This document shows, piece by piece, positions 41,586 to 52,237 of a DNA stretch of 64,000 nucleotides. Each line of letters starts with the position of its first letter. Position 1 is the stretch's first letter. The notes beneath the pieces are model-generated. The model was not told the origin of the DNA. It searched no databases and saw only the letters and a program-made list of their open reading frames with translations. Made by a program: the position numbers and the translations under genes. Source of the DNA: Corythucha ciliata (taxonomy: Eukaryota; Arthropoda; Insecta; Hemiptera; Tingidae); NCBI GenBank assembly GCA_038030265.1, contig CM075942.1, forward strand, positions 67,336,926 to 67,400,925, in the 5' to 3' direction.

Positions 41586-44428
41586 ATGGCTGTACATACT
41601 ATTAACAACTTGCGAATTAGCACTTGGAACTGCCGCGGAATTGGAAACAAAATCCACGAACTAACTCTGTACCTACAACATTACAATATCGATATGATTC
41701 TTCTATCCGAAACCAAACTTGCACCTCACATAACGTTCTTCATCCCAGGTTATAGAACATATCGATCTGACGGAGGATCTGCGCTTCTAATCAGAAACCA
41801 CCTTGGACACGATGAACTTCCACCAATAGTGGAAAACGAAATGCAAGCTTGCCAAATCACACTACAAACGCCCAACATGCCTAACTTGAGAATTTGTTCC
41901 TTCTACTCCGCTCCGGAGAATCGAGTTCAAATGGGCGACTTTCTATCTCTGATTCATGAACTGCAAAACTGCTTCATACTAGGGGGGGACTTCAACCAAA
42001 ACATCTTCGATTTGGTTGCCAAACAACAAACCCGAGAGGCAGGCTCCTTCACGACGTTACCATACAGCATGCCTTAGAAGTAATATCACCACACGAGCCA
42101 ACTCACTATCCTGATAGTGGTCTTTCACCAGATATTCTGGACTTTTTCATTTGCAAACGAGCATATCATCTCATAAGAGGTACGCAAGTCCTACACGAAA
42201 TGAGCTCTGACCACTTTCCCGTGCTAATAGAAATCCAGTTGCAAGGCACCTACATGCACAACTATCGTTCACTTGTAAATTACCCAGTTGATTGGGAAAG
42301 ATACAAAGCTACGATACAAGACCTGGTGAACCTACAGATACCTTTGAAGTCTCCATCTGACACAGACGTAGCTGCATCCACTCTAACAAATATAACTCAC
42401 ATTGCAGCAGAAGCAGCTTCATCGCCAAAAATAATATCAATCCACAACAATAATAACAATTTCATTTCGCCAGTAATTATGGATCTACTAAACAACAAGC
42501 GAGCAGCAAGAAGACAATGGGAGTTGACTAAAAATCCACAAGACAAAAACAGATACAACAATGCAACAAAAAGACTTAGAGTGCGTTCATAGTGAATCAC
42601 CTTCACTGCGATACCTCGATGAGCGATGCCCCGATGAAACATCGATGAAGAACAAACATCAATAATTGTATGGGACTGTTCATAGTGAAGCACCCTCACT
42701 GCGATGTGATCTTCGATACCTCGCTACTATCATCGATGATTTGAACCATATGGTTCCTCGACCCCCCTCCCGTCCGTTGCCTTTTTTTTTCTTTTCAAAA
42801 TCTTTCAAAGTCCACCTTCACACAGTGTACGTAAGTCACGCACACCTGTTTCCTTCAAGCTTTAACCCTTAATTTGAAAAAAAAAAAAAAAAAAGCAACG
42901 GGCAGGAGGGGGGTCGAGGAAACATATGGTTCAAATCATCGAGGATAGTAGCGAGGTATCGAAGATCACATCGCAGTGAGGGTGCTTCACTATGAACAGT
43001 CCCATACAATTATTGATGTTTGTTCTTCATCGATGTTTCATCGGGGCATCGCTCATCGAGGTATCGCAGTGAAGGTGATTCACTATGAACGCACCCTTAG
43101 ACTAGCAAAAAAAAGAAGAAACAGACAAGGCAGAAATGAACAAGTTAAAAACTTTAAACACCCAAGACAACTCTCTATGGCTTAAAACGAAGAGCATAAC
43201 AAAAGAGCGCAGCGACATACCACCTCTAAAGTATGCTGGTCAATGGCATACAACACAACAGGCGAAAGTCGACATCTTCTCAACAATTCTTACCAAACAA
43301 TTCTCGCCAAACCCAGACGATGATTTGTTATTTTCAGAACAGATACAACAAAAGCTCGAAGAACCCCTGGAACTCAGTAAATTCTCTAGTTTCTTCAGTC
43401 CTGGTGACGTCAGAAACGTAATAAACAGAACCGCTAGTAAAAAATCTCCTGGTGCTACCTCATTACCCCTCAACTAATAAAAAACCTACCACGGAAAGGT
43501 ATTGTCCTATTGACACAAATTTTCAACGCTATGCTGAGAACGACCCACATACCAAGGAAATGGAAACATGCCGAGGTAGTTATGATTAAAAAACCCAACA
43601 AGAGAAGCAGCGACCCTCACAGCTATCGGCCAATCAGCCTCTTACCCATATTTTCTAAGCTATTCGAGAGACTTCTGCTACCTAAACTCCTCGAACACCT
43701 AAATGCGCTAATTCCAGACACACAGTTCGGCTTTAGACCGTCCCACTCCTGCCCCGTGCAGCTACACCGAGTAATAGACCAGATCCTGGAAACTTTTGAA
43801 TCAAAGAAGGTTTGCTTGGGTGTTTTCCTTGACACGGAGAAATGTTTTGACAAGGTAGTGCATGAAAGCCACCTCTATAAAATCAAACCCCTCCTACCAG
43901 ACACGTACTGCAGACTTGTCCAATCGTACCTAGCAGGAAGGACTTTCTCAGTGAGATACAAAAACGCTGTATCCTCCTCCAAGCCAATACTAGCAGGAGT
44001 TGCCCAGGGGAGCGTCCTTGCACCATTCCTATACCTTATATATGCAAATGACCTACCTCAATCGGAAAGCGCAACACTCGCACAATTTGCAGATGATGTG
44101 GCTATCCTTCAAGTGGACGACTCCTTTGAGGAAGCAGCCATCAAAACCCAATCTACACTACTTGATACAACCAGCAACTGGTGCTCAAAGTGGAGAGTGA
44201 AAATGAACTCCTCGAAGTCTATCGTGATCCCATTCACCAAGCGAAGAACCAACTTTCAGGGTATCCTCCACATCAACAACAATCCAATACCACAGGACAC
44301 GAAGGTTCGCTACCTGGGTATCTTCTTGGACAAGACGCTGACCTGGGAAACCCACATAAAATATCTGGTCAACAAAATAAGACAGAGAATTCACCAACTC
44401 AAGCCCCTCCTACTTGATCGTTCCCCAT
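41586..44428 (+). pseudogene. ORF2 (endonuclease plus reverse transcriptase) of Jockey element 2, broken
   Basis: ATG 41586 begins the AP-type endonuclease: ISTWNCRGIGNK, LLSETKL, GGSALLIRNH, and GGDFN near 41990, where an indel shifts the frame. It continues with HEPTHYP, LDFFICKRAYH and MSSDHFPVLIE. The MITE at 42579-43096 follows. RT resumes with RSDIPPLKYAG and SKKSPGAT, shifts near 43455, then reads SYRPISLLPIFSKLFERLL, TQFGFRPSHSC, FLDTEKCFDKVV, GVAQGSVLAPFLY and the catalytic FADD at 44086-44097. It ends at QLKPLLLDRSPS where the satellite starts; the C-terminal domain is absent. Confidence 0.82.
42579..43096. mobile_element. 518-bp foldback MITE, PIF/Harbinger-like (TTA target)
   Basis: Ends GAGTGCGTTCATAGTGAA and the inverse of GGGTGCGTTCATAGTGAA, flanked by TTA at 42576-42578 and 43097-43099. 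Arms of about 210 bp (42579-42791 and 42882-43096) are nearly identical as inverted copies. Each arm contains a second copy of the GTTCATAGTGAA terminus about 100 bp inside (left at 42678). A TTA or TAA target is typical of PIF/Harbinger. Mirror-image open frames in the arms are artefacts. Confidence 0.75.
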
Positions 44429-45900
44429 CAATCATTTTTAAATTATAAATTTCACGACACTTAATTCGTGAAATTATTGATGTTTCTCAATTTTAAGCGA
44501 ATTTTCGCTTTTTCTAAATTTTAGCAGCTTGGTAGCATCTCCATGCAACCCGTGCATTATCTACTGAATTTTGTCGATTTTTGCCAAGAATCGGCGTTTG
44601 ACTCAATTTAAGCTGCAAATTAACAAATTTTCCCATTTTTAAATGAGCATTAGCACTTTTCCCCCAATTCGAAGTGAAAATTAACGTTTTTCTTAATTCT
44701 AGCTGCGCTAATTGGCGATTTTTTCAATTTTTGCCGCGGATTAGTGGTTTTGTTCATTTTGTATCCGTGAATTAACGTTTTTCCACAACTTTATATCTGC
44801 AAATTGCAAATTAGCGATTTTTCCCAGTTTCAGCTGTGAAATAGCGTTTTGTGCTAATTTTGCGGCCATTCATTTTGTGGCAATTTTCTCAATTTTTAGG
44901 CTAAAAATTAACCTTTCTCTCAATTTTAACCAGGCTGATTATTTTATTTTCTAAATATTACCCGCAAATTAGCGGTTTTTCTCATTTTACCACCACATTA
45001 GCAATTTTATATAACTTTTATAGGTATACATTATTGCTTCACGGCAGTTTTAGCCGTGTATTTTTAAACATTATACTATGCCATGCATGAATTTGTCATT
45101 TTTCTGAATTTTAGTCGCAAAAATGCCTTCAGAAGGGGCGAATTTAAATTATAAATGTACATTTCTTTTGTTCAAGCCTTTTTCAGACCAAAAACATTAC
45201 ATCTATCCAACCAATTCTGTCAAAAAATCATCATTTTTAAACTATAGATTTCACGAAACTTAATTCGAGAATTAGTGATGTTTCTCAATTTTAGCAGCGA
45301 ATTTTTGCTTTTTCTAAATTTTGTGGTTAGCGTTTCCAACCTGTGCATAAACTACCGAGTTTTGTCACTTTTTGCCATGAATTGGTGTTTGACTTTATTT
45401 AAGCTGCAAATTAGCAATTTTTTCCATTTTTAACTGAGAATTAGCACTTTTCCCCAATTTGAACTGAAAATTAACGTTTTTCTTAATTTTGGCTGTGCTA
45501 ATTGGTGATTTTTTTTCAATTTTTGCCGCGAATTAGTGATTTTCTTCAATTTGTATCCGTGAATTAACGTTTTTCCACAACTTTATATCTGCATATTGCA
45601 AATTAGCGATTTTCCCCAATTTCAGTGTGAAATAGCGTTTTGTGTTAATTTTGCGTCCATTCAGCATCCTATTCCATTTTTCATACGCGACTGGGCGATT
45701 TTACGCCATTTCAGTTGTAAATTTGCCATTTTTGGCCAATTTTAACCTGAAAGCGTCTTTTAATTGTCAATATTATAGCGTGTTTTCTCATCTTTACACA
45801 AAACTTTTTGCGTTGATTTTCACAATTTATTCGTAGAATGGCCTCCATGTAGCGGGAATCAGCGATTTTTTTCTTAATTTTAGTCTGGACGTAGCATCGC
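44429..45900 (-). repeat. Satellite A array with higher-order duplication
   Basis: Minus-oriented monomers ('tttctcaattttagc' then 'cgaattagcg'). The order of variant monomers at 44429-44880 is repeated at 45225-45660: 'aatttcacgacacttaatt', 'cgtttgactcaatttaagc', 'gtatccgtgaattaacg', 'ccacaactttatatctgca'. The unit of duplication is about 795 bp. Confidence 0.8.
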
Positions 45901-46239
45901 GAGACCACGAATCAGCCATCAGCGAATTAGCCAAATTAGCAAACCATGACTATCCGGGGTTCCCCGTGACAGTTCGCAGGCTGGGATGTGGGGCAAAATT
46001 AGTCAAATTAGCAAATTTGACCCCGGACATTTCGCAACCCTACTCATGCGACGCGTTTGGCATCTTGGGGCTATGCTGTTCCTGCTTCCTATCTCAAAGA
46101 TCAGTTCTGACGTTCGATTGTTGGCTGGACCCCATCCACCTTCGTCCAATCAACCCACGTCTACCAAACGGATTACACTTTCTCGCCTTATGCACCAATC
46201 CTGAGTTTTAAGGTCTCGTTTCAATCTCCTTTTAGGGCG
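45901..46239. other. Junction between satellite A and satellite B
   Basis: Residual satellite-like words ('gcgaattagccaaattagc') give way to a non-repetitive stretch of about 230 bp with no coding features. Confidence 0.4.
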
Positions 46240-47170
46240 CATCTACCTATGGTCAATTTTGGAGTACGAATTTCAAATATTTTGTTAGTCGGTTTTACCA
46301 TTTTTTAAGTTTGGATAGTCCAACAAGGCATTTTTTTAAGAGCGAAAAGTCTGTCCAAACCAAACCACTTTTTCGGCGCGATTGGTCAGTTGCCATTTTT
46401 AGGACGAAAATTGTCGGGATGGCCGTTTTTAGGGCGTGGAATAGTCAGTGCGATTTCTTTACAGCATGAATCTTCAAACTGACATTCTCTAGAGTCCGAT
46501 GGTGGAGCCGGAGGTGCCAAGTTTGGTCTTTGCTGAGAGAGGAATGGCCAGTTTGGCCATTTTCGAGCACTAACGGTTGGTTTTGCCTTTTATTTTCATA
46601 CCCTGAGTTGTCTGTGTAGGCAGTTATGAATAATAGGGCCTGTATGAGTATTTTATTTCATGTTTTTGGCCGTTTTTGGGTGCACGAATCGTCAATTTGG
46701 CCATTTTTATGTCAAGAATCATCATTTTTGGGCATTGTCATGGCGCCAATAGTTAGTTTAGCCCTTTTAAGTGCGCATTGATGCAAATTATTCGGAGCTG
46801 TAACTATTTGGTAATACTTAGCACGCAAATGGTCATTTTAGCCAAATGACCCCATGTCAATAGTCAGTACTGACCCAATGTTGAGCGAATGTTCAGGTTG
46901 GCCATTTTCAGCGCAAGAGTGCACGATTTTACTATAATCAGACCAGGACATTATATCCTTCGACATTTTCAATGCGCGAATCGTAATTTTTGCGTTTTTG
47001 CAGGCGCTCAGTTAGTTTGGCCATGTTCAGGGAGCGTAAAGTCAGTTTAGCCATTTCCTAGTACGAGTCAGACCACCCATTTATACAGTGAAAATCACCA
47101 TAAAATTGTCAGTTTAGCCATTTTCACAGCGCGAATCGTCAGAATTAGCTTTTTTGCGCGTATTATAAGT
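46240..47170 (+). repeat. Satellite B array
   Basis: The same family as 29935-31555 ('gtcagtttagccattttc' with 'gcgcgaat'), in the same orientation. About 25-30 degenerate units. It runs up to the start of the LINE fragment. Confidence 0.78.
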
Positions 47171-47179
47171 CTGCGACGC

Positions 47180-48290
47180 GCACTTTGGGTTCACGCTTGG
47201 TCGCGGGTCGATTGGTGGGGTCCCAAGGCTATTCTCTGAATGTCTTATACTTCTGGAAGGGAAAAATCACCCGAGTGCGTCTTTTTTTGATATGTCCAAG
47301 ACGTTTGACTCTGTGTGTCATCAGCTACTGAAGGAAAAACTAAAATTCTACGTTTTTGACCATGGTTTGGCTCCGGAGTGTCCTATTTAATGATAAGGTC
47401 TCAGACGCGTGTCATGTCTTGTTCGGTGGGCCGCAGGGCTCAGTTTTGGGGCCGATACTTTTTATTATTTTTTATTAATGACCTTCCGTTCTCCTTCCCT
47501 GGTTGTGGACTAACTCCCGTACTATACACGGATGATATCTCCGTCCTTATGCCGAGCTGTGAATACAAGGAAAACTGTGTCGCTCTGTTAGAGGAATGGT
47601 GTCGGAACAACCGTATTTGTCTGAATACCAAAAAAAACAGCACAATGACTTCTTTCTTACCAAACCGGCTTTCCCTCAATCGTCGGTGAAAATGCTCGGT
47701 TTGATGATCGATTCTTCACTGGGATGGAAACCTCACACTGAATCGACGTCAAAAAAGTTGTCCAAAGCTTTGTTCATTCTTCGTTCAGACCAACGACACG
47801 CTTGTCCAGACATAATTTTGCATTTTTCCACTGCCACATTGTGTATGGAACTCTGGTTTAGGGTAAATCTGTGGACGTTGGCAAGGTTTTCGCCTTGCAG
47901 AACAGAGCAGTTTGGATTCTGAGCGGACTGAGGCCTCGTGACTCCTGTAGGGGATGCGTTTAAGGATCATGGCATTGTGACCGTCTACGCCGTCATTGCC
48001 ACTTCGTCGTCGTCCACTCGTATGAGACCAGAGGGAATCAACTATTAGTTCCAGAGTCCTTCTGACTGGCCAAAACCTCCAAAAGTTTCCTCAGTGTGGC
48101 GACTACACTGTGCAATACCCTGCCTCAAGAATTTAAACATCTGCCCCTCACGCAGTTCAAGAGAAAATTGAAAAATATTCTAGTCAACAAAGTCCTACAC
48201 AGTTTAGACGATTTTTTCAATTTGCTTCAAAATATTATATTGACGTTGTAATGCCTAGCGGCGATAGCAATAAATTATTATTATTAAAAC
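47180..48290 (+). pseudogene. Non-LTR reverse transcriptase fragment (C-terminal half)
   Basis: From about 47186 one frame reads GFTLGRGSIGG and SASFFDMSKTFDSVCHQLL (the 'D.sKAFD' block). Other frames give FFINDLPFSFPG, the catalytic YTDD at 47525-47536, CLNTKKNS, VKMLGLMIDSSLGWKPH, and later FALQNRAVWILSGLRPRDSC and LCNTLPQEFKHLPLTQFKRK (C-terminal block). AT-rich TATTATTATT sequence closes the element near 48290. Many frameshifts and stops. Clade uncertain (Jockey/CR1-like). The 5' truncation abuts satellite B. Confidence 0.72.
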
Positions 48291-49132
48291 AATATCATCC
48301 TCTTAAAATTGGATGAAACCTCGTATCACAGGGCTTAGTGGCGAGGGGAATCTCAAAATAAAAAATAATTTTACGCGTGGAAGGGTAACTACTCGTGATT
48401 ATGAAGTTTTTGACTAATGGTGATTTCCCTGTGGGCAGTTGGGCACAGCGGCCCCGTGCGATTATTCGGACATCAGAGAAACAGTCTCCACGCAAGCTGA
48501 TCTCACTGACTCACAGTGCGCACAATGTAAAGTGTGGAGAAATTCTCCAACAGCGTTGTTATGGTTTGAAAAAAAATAATAAAAAATCAAAAGTGGAGGA
48601 CCACTCTCTTTTTAAAAGAGAGAATAAAAATGTATTTTAAAAGAAAACGAAGATTAGAAAAAAGAGAAGACCCTGGTGAGGACTGCTTCGCAGGCGTGGG
48701 CTGTAAGACACATAAATGTGAAATTTTTAAGACACGAATACAACGATTATTACCGCTAAGACTGAACGTACCGTTACAAGACTTGTGATCGAACTTGGGA
48801 AATGTCAGACGATGGACAAGGAATAGAACTCCCGCACCGGGAGGTGTTGCTCAATTGCAACGCGAGAAGATAACGACGGTGGATGGATCGCAATTGATCC
48901 GTAGTTGATCGAGACCGATGACGACGTGGGCGTCGCAGCTCTTTGATGATTTGACGAGAAAAGAAAGGAACGCCGATATTTTGAAGAAATAGAAGATGCC
49001 GGGTGACGCTGATGTCGAACTACTGACGACAGACCCGACCAGTAGAATAACGAGGGCGACTTGTCCAAAATTACGACAATTCGGCACAAATATGAATAGT
49101 AATAAAAATACCACCGCTCTTCTCGAAGGGTA
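48291..49132. other. Unassigned sequence
   Basis: An open frame from ATG 48996 runs into the P-like element at 49142; its product (ADVELLTTDPTSRITRA...) is not recognised and could be a gag-like scrap. The rest has no clear feature. Confidence 0.35.
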
Positions 49133-49141
49133 CGAAGCAAG

Positions 49142-50157
49142 AACAGAGTCTCGAGAGTGTAAGTCCGCCGCGATTGGGCGCATGCTCGAGGACTTAGTTT
49201 TTCTCCAACTGATTTGTTAGCGTTAAAGTGGCTGCTGCCCGCACAACGTTCGATATTATGATAATTATTTTTATCTTTGTCTTATCTGAATTGAATCATC
49301 TAGAATATAGAATAGAAAACCCAACTCGGAAATCAAAAAGCTTTTAAGCCCGACTTAAATTTTTAAATTAGGAATTGTTTGAGTACGAGTTCAACCTTCA
49401 AAATATGAAATATGAGGTCTGTTCGCACGAACAGTTTAGAACTGCAGGTTATGGGTTTATTTCTAGTTGCCTAGAGCCTCTTTAGCAGTATTTTTTTCAC
49501 ATCACTAGCATTACTACGAGAGTATTTCGGTTTCAAATACTACATGATTTTGTGAGTTTTTAGTTTATTTCGAGTCTGCAATTACACTTCATTCGCGTGC
49601 TTCTCATCTAAAGTCAGAAAAATGCGATACTATTGCTGCTTCGGTGACTGTACGAGTTCTTCCATTCCGGGTCGACCTGTTTTTGACCCAGCTACTAAAT
49701 TTATCCCTTTCCCTCAACCTTACCGGCACTTGACTGAAAACGTCTCAAATTGAGGAAAAAGGGAAGAGAAAGTACATGTGAAGGAGTGTGATAAATGCGC
49801 AACTATGATGGGACTTCATGTTAAGGTGCCCCAGGAACGTCGAGTTTTCATCGGTACGTTTCGTGAGACGGAGGCTAAAGAATAAAATCAGAATTGAATA
49901 ACTGCAAATGTGGTTTTAGTTTGACGGGAATGAGAGATAAATAAGTTCACTTTACACAGCACAAGACAAGAGTAACCCATAACCTGGCCTAAGCGGGTTG
50001 CAAAACTGTTCAAGTAGGACTGGAGAGCGCATGAGTGGAAATCGTCTATTCAATCTAAGAATACCTCAGGATGCTAATTAAACAAGAATAAGAGGAAAAT
50101 AACAAGTCCTTGAGCATGCGCAAAACCGCGGCGGACTTACACTGTCGAGACTCTCCT
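49142..50157 (+). mobile_element. P-like element remnant
   Basis: Imperfect inverted ends of about 60 bp, 'gagtctcgagagtgtaag' with 'tccgccgcgattgggcgcat' on the left and its inverse on the right (about 50095-50157). CGAAGCAAG flanks it at 49133-49141 and 50158-50166, an 8-9 bp target duplication. A THAP-like start of frame lies inside. P elements have about 31-bp ends, 8-bp duplications and a THAP N-terminus, so the match is suggestive. Confidence 0.55.
49622..49753 (+). pseudogene. THAP-like zinc-finger N-terminus
   Basis: ATG 49622 gives RYYCCFGDCTSSS, then FDPATKFIPFPQPYRHL, before TGA at 49751. A Met-x-x-x-C-C-x-x-x-C start with a later F-x-x-FP block is how THAP fingers begin. The second metal pair (C-x2-H) is not seen in this frame; nearby VKECDKCATMM in another frame could hold a cysteine. 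The gene is decayed. No catalytic part is visible. Confidence 0.4.
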
Positions 50158-50166
50158 CGAAGCAAG

Positions 50167-51524
50167 TGAAGTTTTTTTTTATTATTCTATAAAACAGCTT
50201 GTTCCGTTTTTGTGATAATAATCACTGGCTCGGTCTTGAAAAGAATTAAAAAACAATTTACGCATTGAAGCTGCCTCGAAGAGAAAGAATAAGTTAGTAG
50301 GAAAGTGAAAGATGAAGCATAATAATTAGTAGAATAGAAAACATAACAAGCGTGATATGCGCATATTTTTAGCCGCTTTCCACGGCTGACCGTTTGCATT
50401 TCTTTGGTTGCAATCACTCTTTGGTCCAAGTGACTCTAAAACCACGTCGGGTGCAAATCGAGATACTTGGACTAATGGCACGATTTAGCGGCCATTTTCG
50501 GCTATACCATTGAGTGGCGCTGATCGTCGGGACTGATTGAATTGACCAATTTACCGTGACCTGAGGGGCTCGTAAACCACGTCCGTTTCAGATCTGAGCA
50601 TCTTAAAACACATTGCCTAACAAAAAAAAAAAAAAAAAAAACGCCCATTGCCGGCGTGACCTCTGGGCGTTTTTGGTATGTGTTTGGGCTAGGGACAAGA
50701 AAGGAGGTGGCTCTGTGATGCAAATAAAGAAAAAAAAAATAAGGGTGGCCGCTACCGAACGTAAAATAAAGAAAAAAGAAAGGCCTCTTACCTTCGGTCT
50801 CTTCAGACGTACGCCGGCAGGCGTGAACGAGGCGTGTGATCTATGGAAAACGGGTGACAAAAGGACCGACGGACAAAACGACGGGCACAGGGACAAGGTT
50901 TGGAGCTCCGGGAGAGGCAACAGGAAAAAAAACCAGGGGGGAGGAAAAAACTCGAGGAGGAAAAACGCTGAGGAAGAAAAATCTTTCTTTTTACGCGGTC
51001 CACGGCCAAAAACGGAATGAACTCTGAAACCCGCTTCACCTAGAGCCTTTTTTTTTATAGGCGGAAAAAATGTAGGCAGGAGGAAGTGATAATGAGAGGG
51101 GGGTTCCCCGGTGATTTTCCCCAGAGGGAAGAAAAAAAAAAAAAACAAAAGGAAAACGGACATAAGGTGTCGCAAACAGTATGCACGGGGAATCCAAAAA
51201 TATAAATTTCGAAAATGACCAAAATTTAAAAAATGGAACCGTTGAAGGGATTTTCACTGCCACGACACCGATTTTGGTCTCGTGCGCACATGGTCGGAGA
51301 CGCACAAAATTTCCCGCTCATCGTGTAATAGCCACCCAATTGACAGAGCCTAAAATTCAATTAAGAGCCTTAGAAACATTAAAATTTAGCTTCTCAATCT
51401 AATTGTTAGCCACTCGGTCAAAAAACTGGTTTCCATAAACCGTGAATTGTATCTCCCTCCCCTCTTACATACACTCGAGCGGTTGGTCTCAATTGTAGTC
51501 ATGGATACCTTGGAGCTCGCCAAT
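50167..51524. other. Unassigned sequence, strongly purine-biased in part
   Basis: Poly-A at 50621-50641 and a long purine-rich top strand at 50730-51145 (aaagaaaaaagaaagg, ggggggaggaaaaaactcg). Long frames on both strands arise from this low-complexity composition. No gene recognised. Confidence 0.4.
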
Positions 51525-51690
51525 TATCTTGCTTTTCTCAATTTTTACCTAAAATGAGCGCTATTTCTCTATTCCAGACGCACATTATAAAGATTTTTCT
51601 TCATTTTTGCCCATATGTACTTATATTGTTAGACCAAAAACAGCTCATTTGGTCTTTTTCTCAATTTTGGCCGCGTGAGGACATACGGAA
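51525..51690 (-). repeat. Satellite A, degenerate short block
   Basis: Minus-oriented units ('cttttctcaatttttacc', 'tttttctcaattttggccgcg'). It is the smallest recognisable block on the right half of the window. Confidence 0.45.
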
Positions 51691-51839
51691 ACCTGGGGAT
51701 TAGCGTTCCCATTGGGGATTAGTGTGATAATTTCCCCCTCGGACCCTTATACATCGCTGGGGTTGACTCCTTGGGCTGAATACCCCCAAACCATCGCTGG
51801 CAATGACTTCCCACATGGCCCAATCAACGAAATCTTTAA

Positions 51840-52233
51840 GGGGGAGTTGTACATGTGTTTCTTCGACCCCCCTCCAATCATACCTCGCCCACTCCGCGTT
51901 ACGGAAATTACCGCCGTATTTCTGCACCAATCGTGGACTTCAAGGGCTCATTTAAACCTTCAGAAAATTTCGCACAAGCGTACGATCTTGTTTTCCTAAA
52001 TAAGTCGTCGAAAGAGTGTGAATTTTCAAGATAAAAGTTTGTGTGCGTTTTACAGTTATTTTAGGGATGTAATATGAAAAAGGAAGATCGTACGCTTGTG
52101 CGGAATTTCCTGAAGATTTAAAAGAGCCCTTGAAGTCCACGATTGGTGCAGAAATGCGGCGGTAATTTCCGTAACGCGGAGTAGGCGAGGTATGATTGGA
52201 GGGGGGTCGAGGAAACTCATGTGCAACTCCCCC
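51840..52233. mobile_element. 394-bp foldback MITE flanked by TTAA
   Basis: Ends GGGGGAGTTG and CAACTCCCCC, with TTAA on both sides (51836-51839 and 52234-52237). Arms of about 160 bp pair closely: 'cgacccccctccaatcatac' in the left arm against 'gtatgattggaggggggtcg' in the right, and 'cgtacgatctt' near the loop. TTAA targets are used by piggyBac-like and Kolobok-like elements. A half copy lies at 55850-55981. Confidence 0.7.
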
Positions 52234-52237
52234 TTAA

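Larger units (their letters stand above)
40321..44428 (+). mobile_element. Jockey-type non-LTR retrotransposon 2
   Basis: ORF1 with three zinc knuckles (40530-41584) is followed one base later by ORF2 (41586-44428) with endonuclease and RT. The endonuclease-RT linker is split by a TTA-flanked foldback MITE (42579-43096). The element stops within the RT C-terminal region directly against satellite A, so its 3' end is missing, which is unusual for a non-LTR copy. Three single-base frame breaks are seen. Confidence 0.82.

Noticed and set aside
42397..43185. Two identical 41-residue protein starts on opposite strands
   Set aside because: They are the two arms of the 518-bp foldback MITE, not duplicated genes.
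48996..49220. Small plus-strand frame as a host gene
   Set aside because: It crosses the left edge of the P-like element, so it cannot be one ancestral reading frame; product unrecognised.
50603..51175. 190-residue minus-strand frame with many Phe and Pro
   Set aside because: It is an artefact of a purine-rich top strand with poly-A runs; no domain or codon structure.
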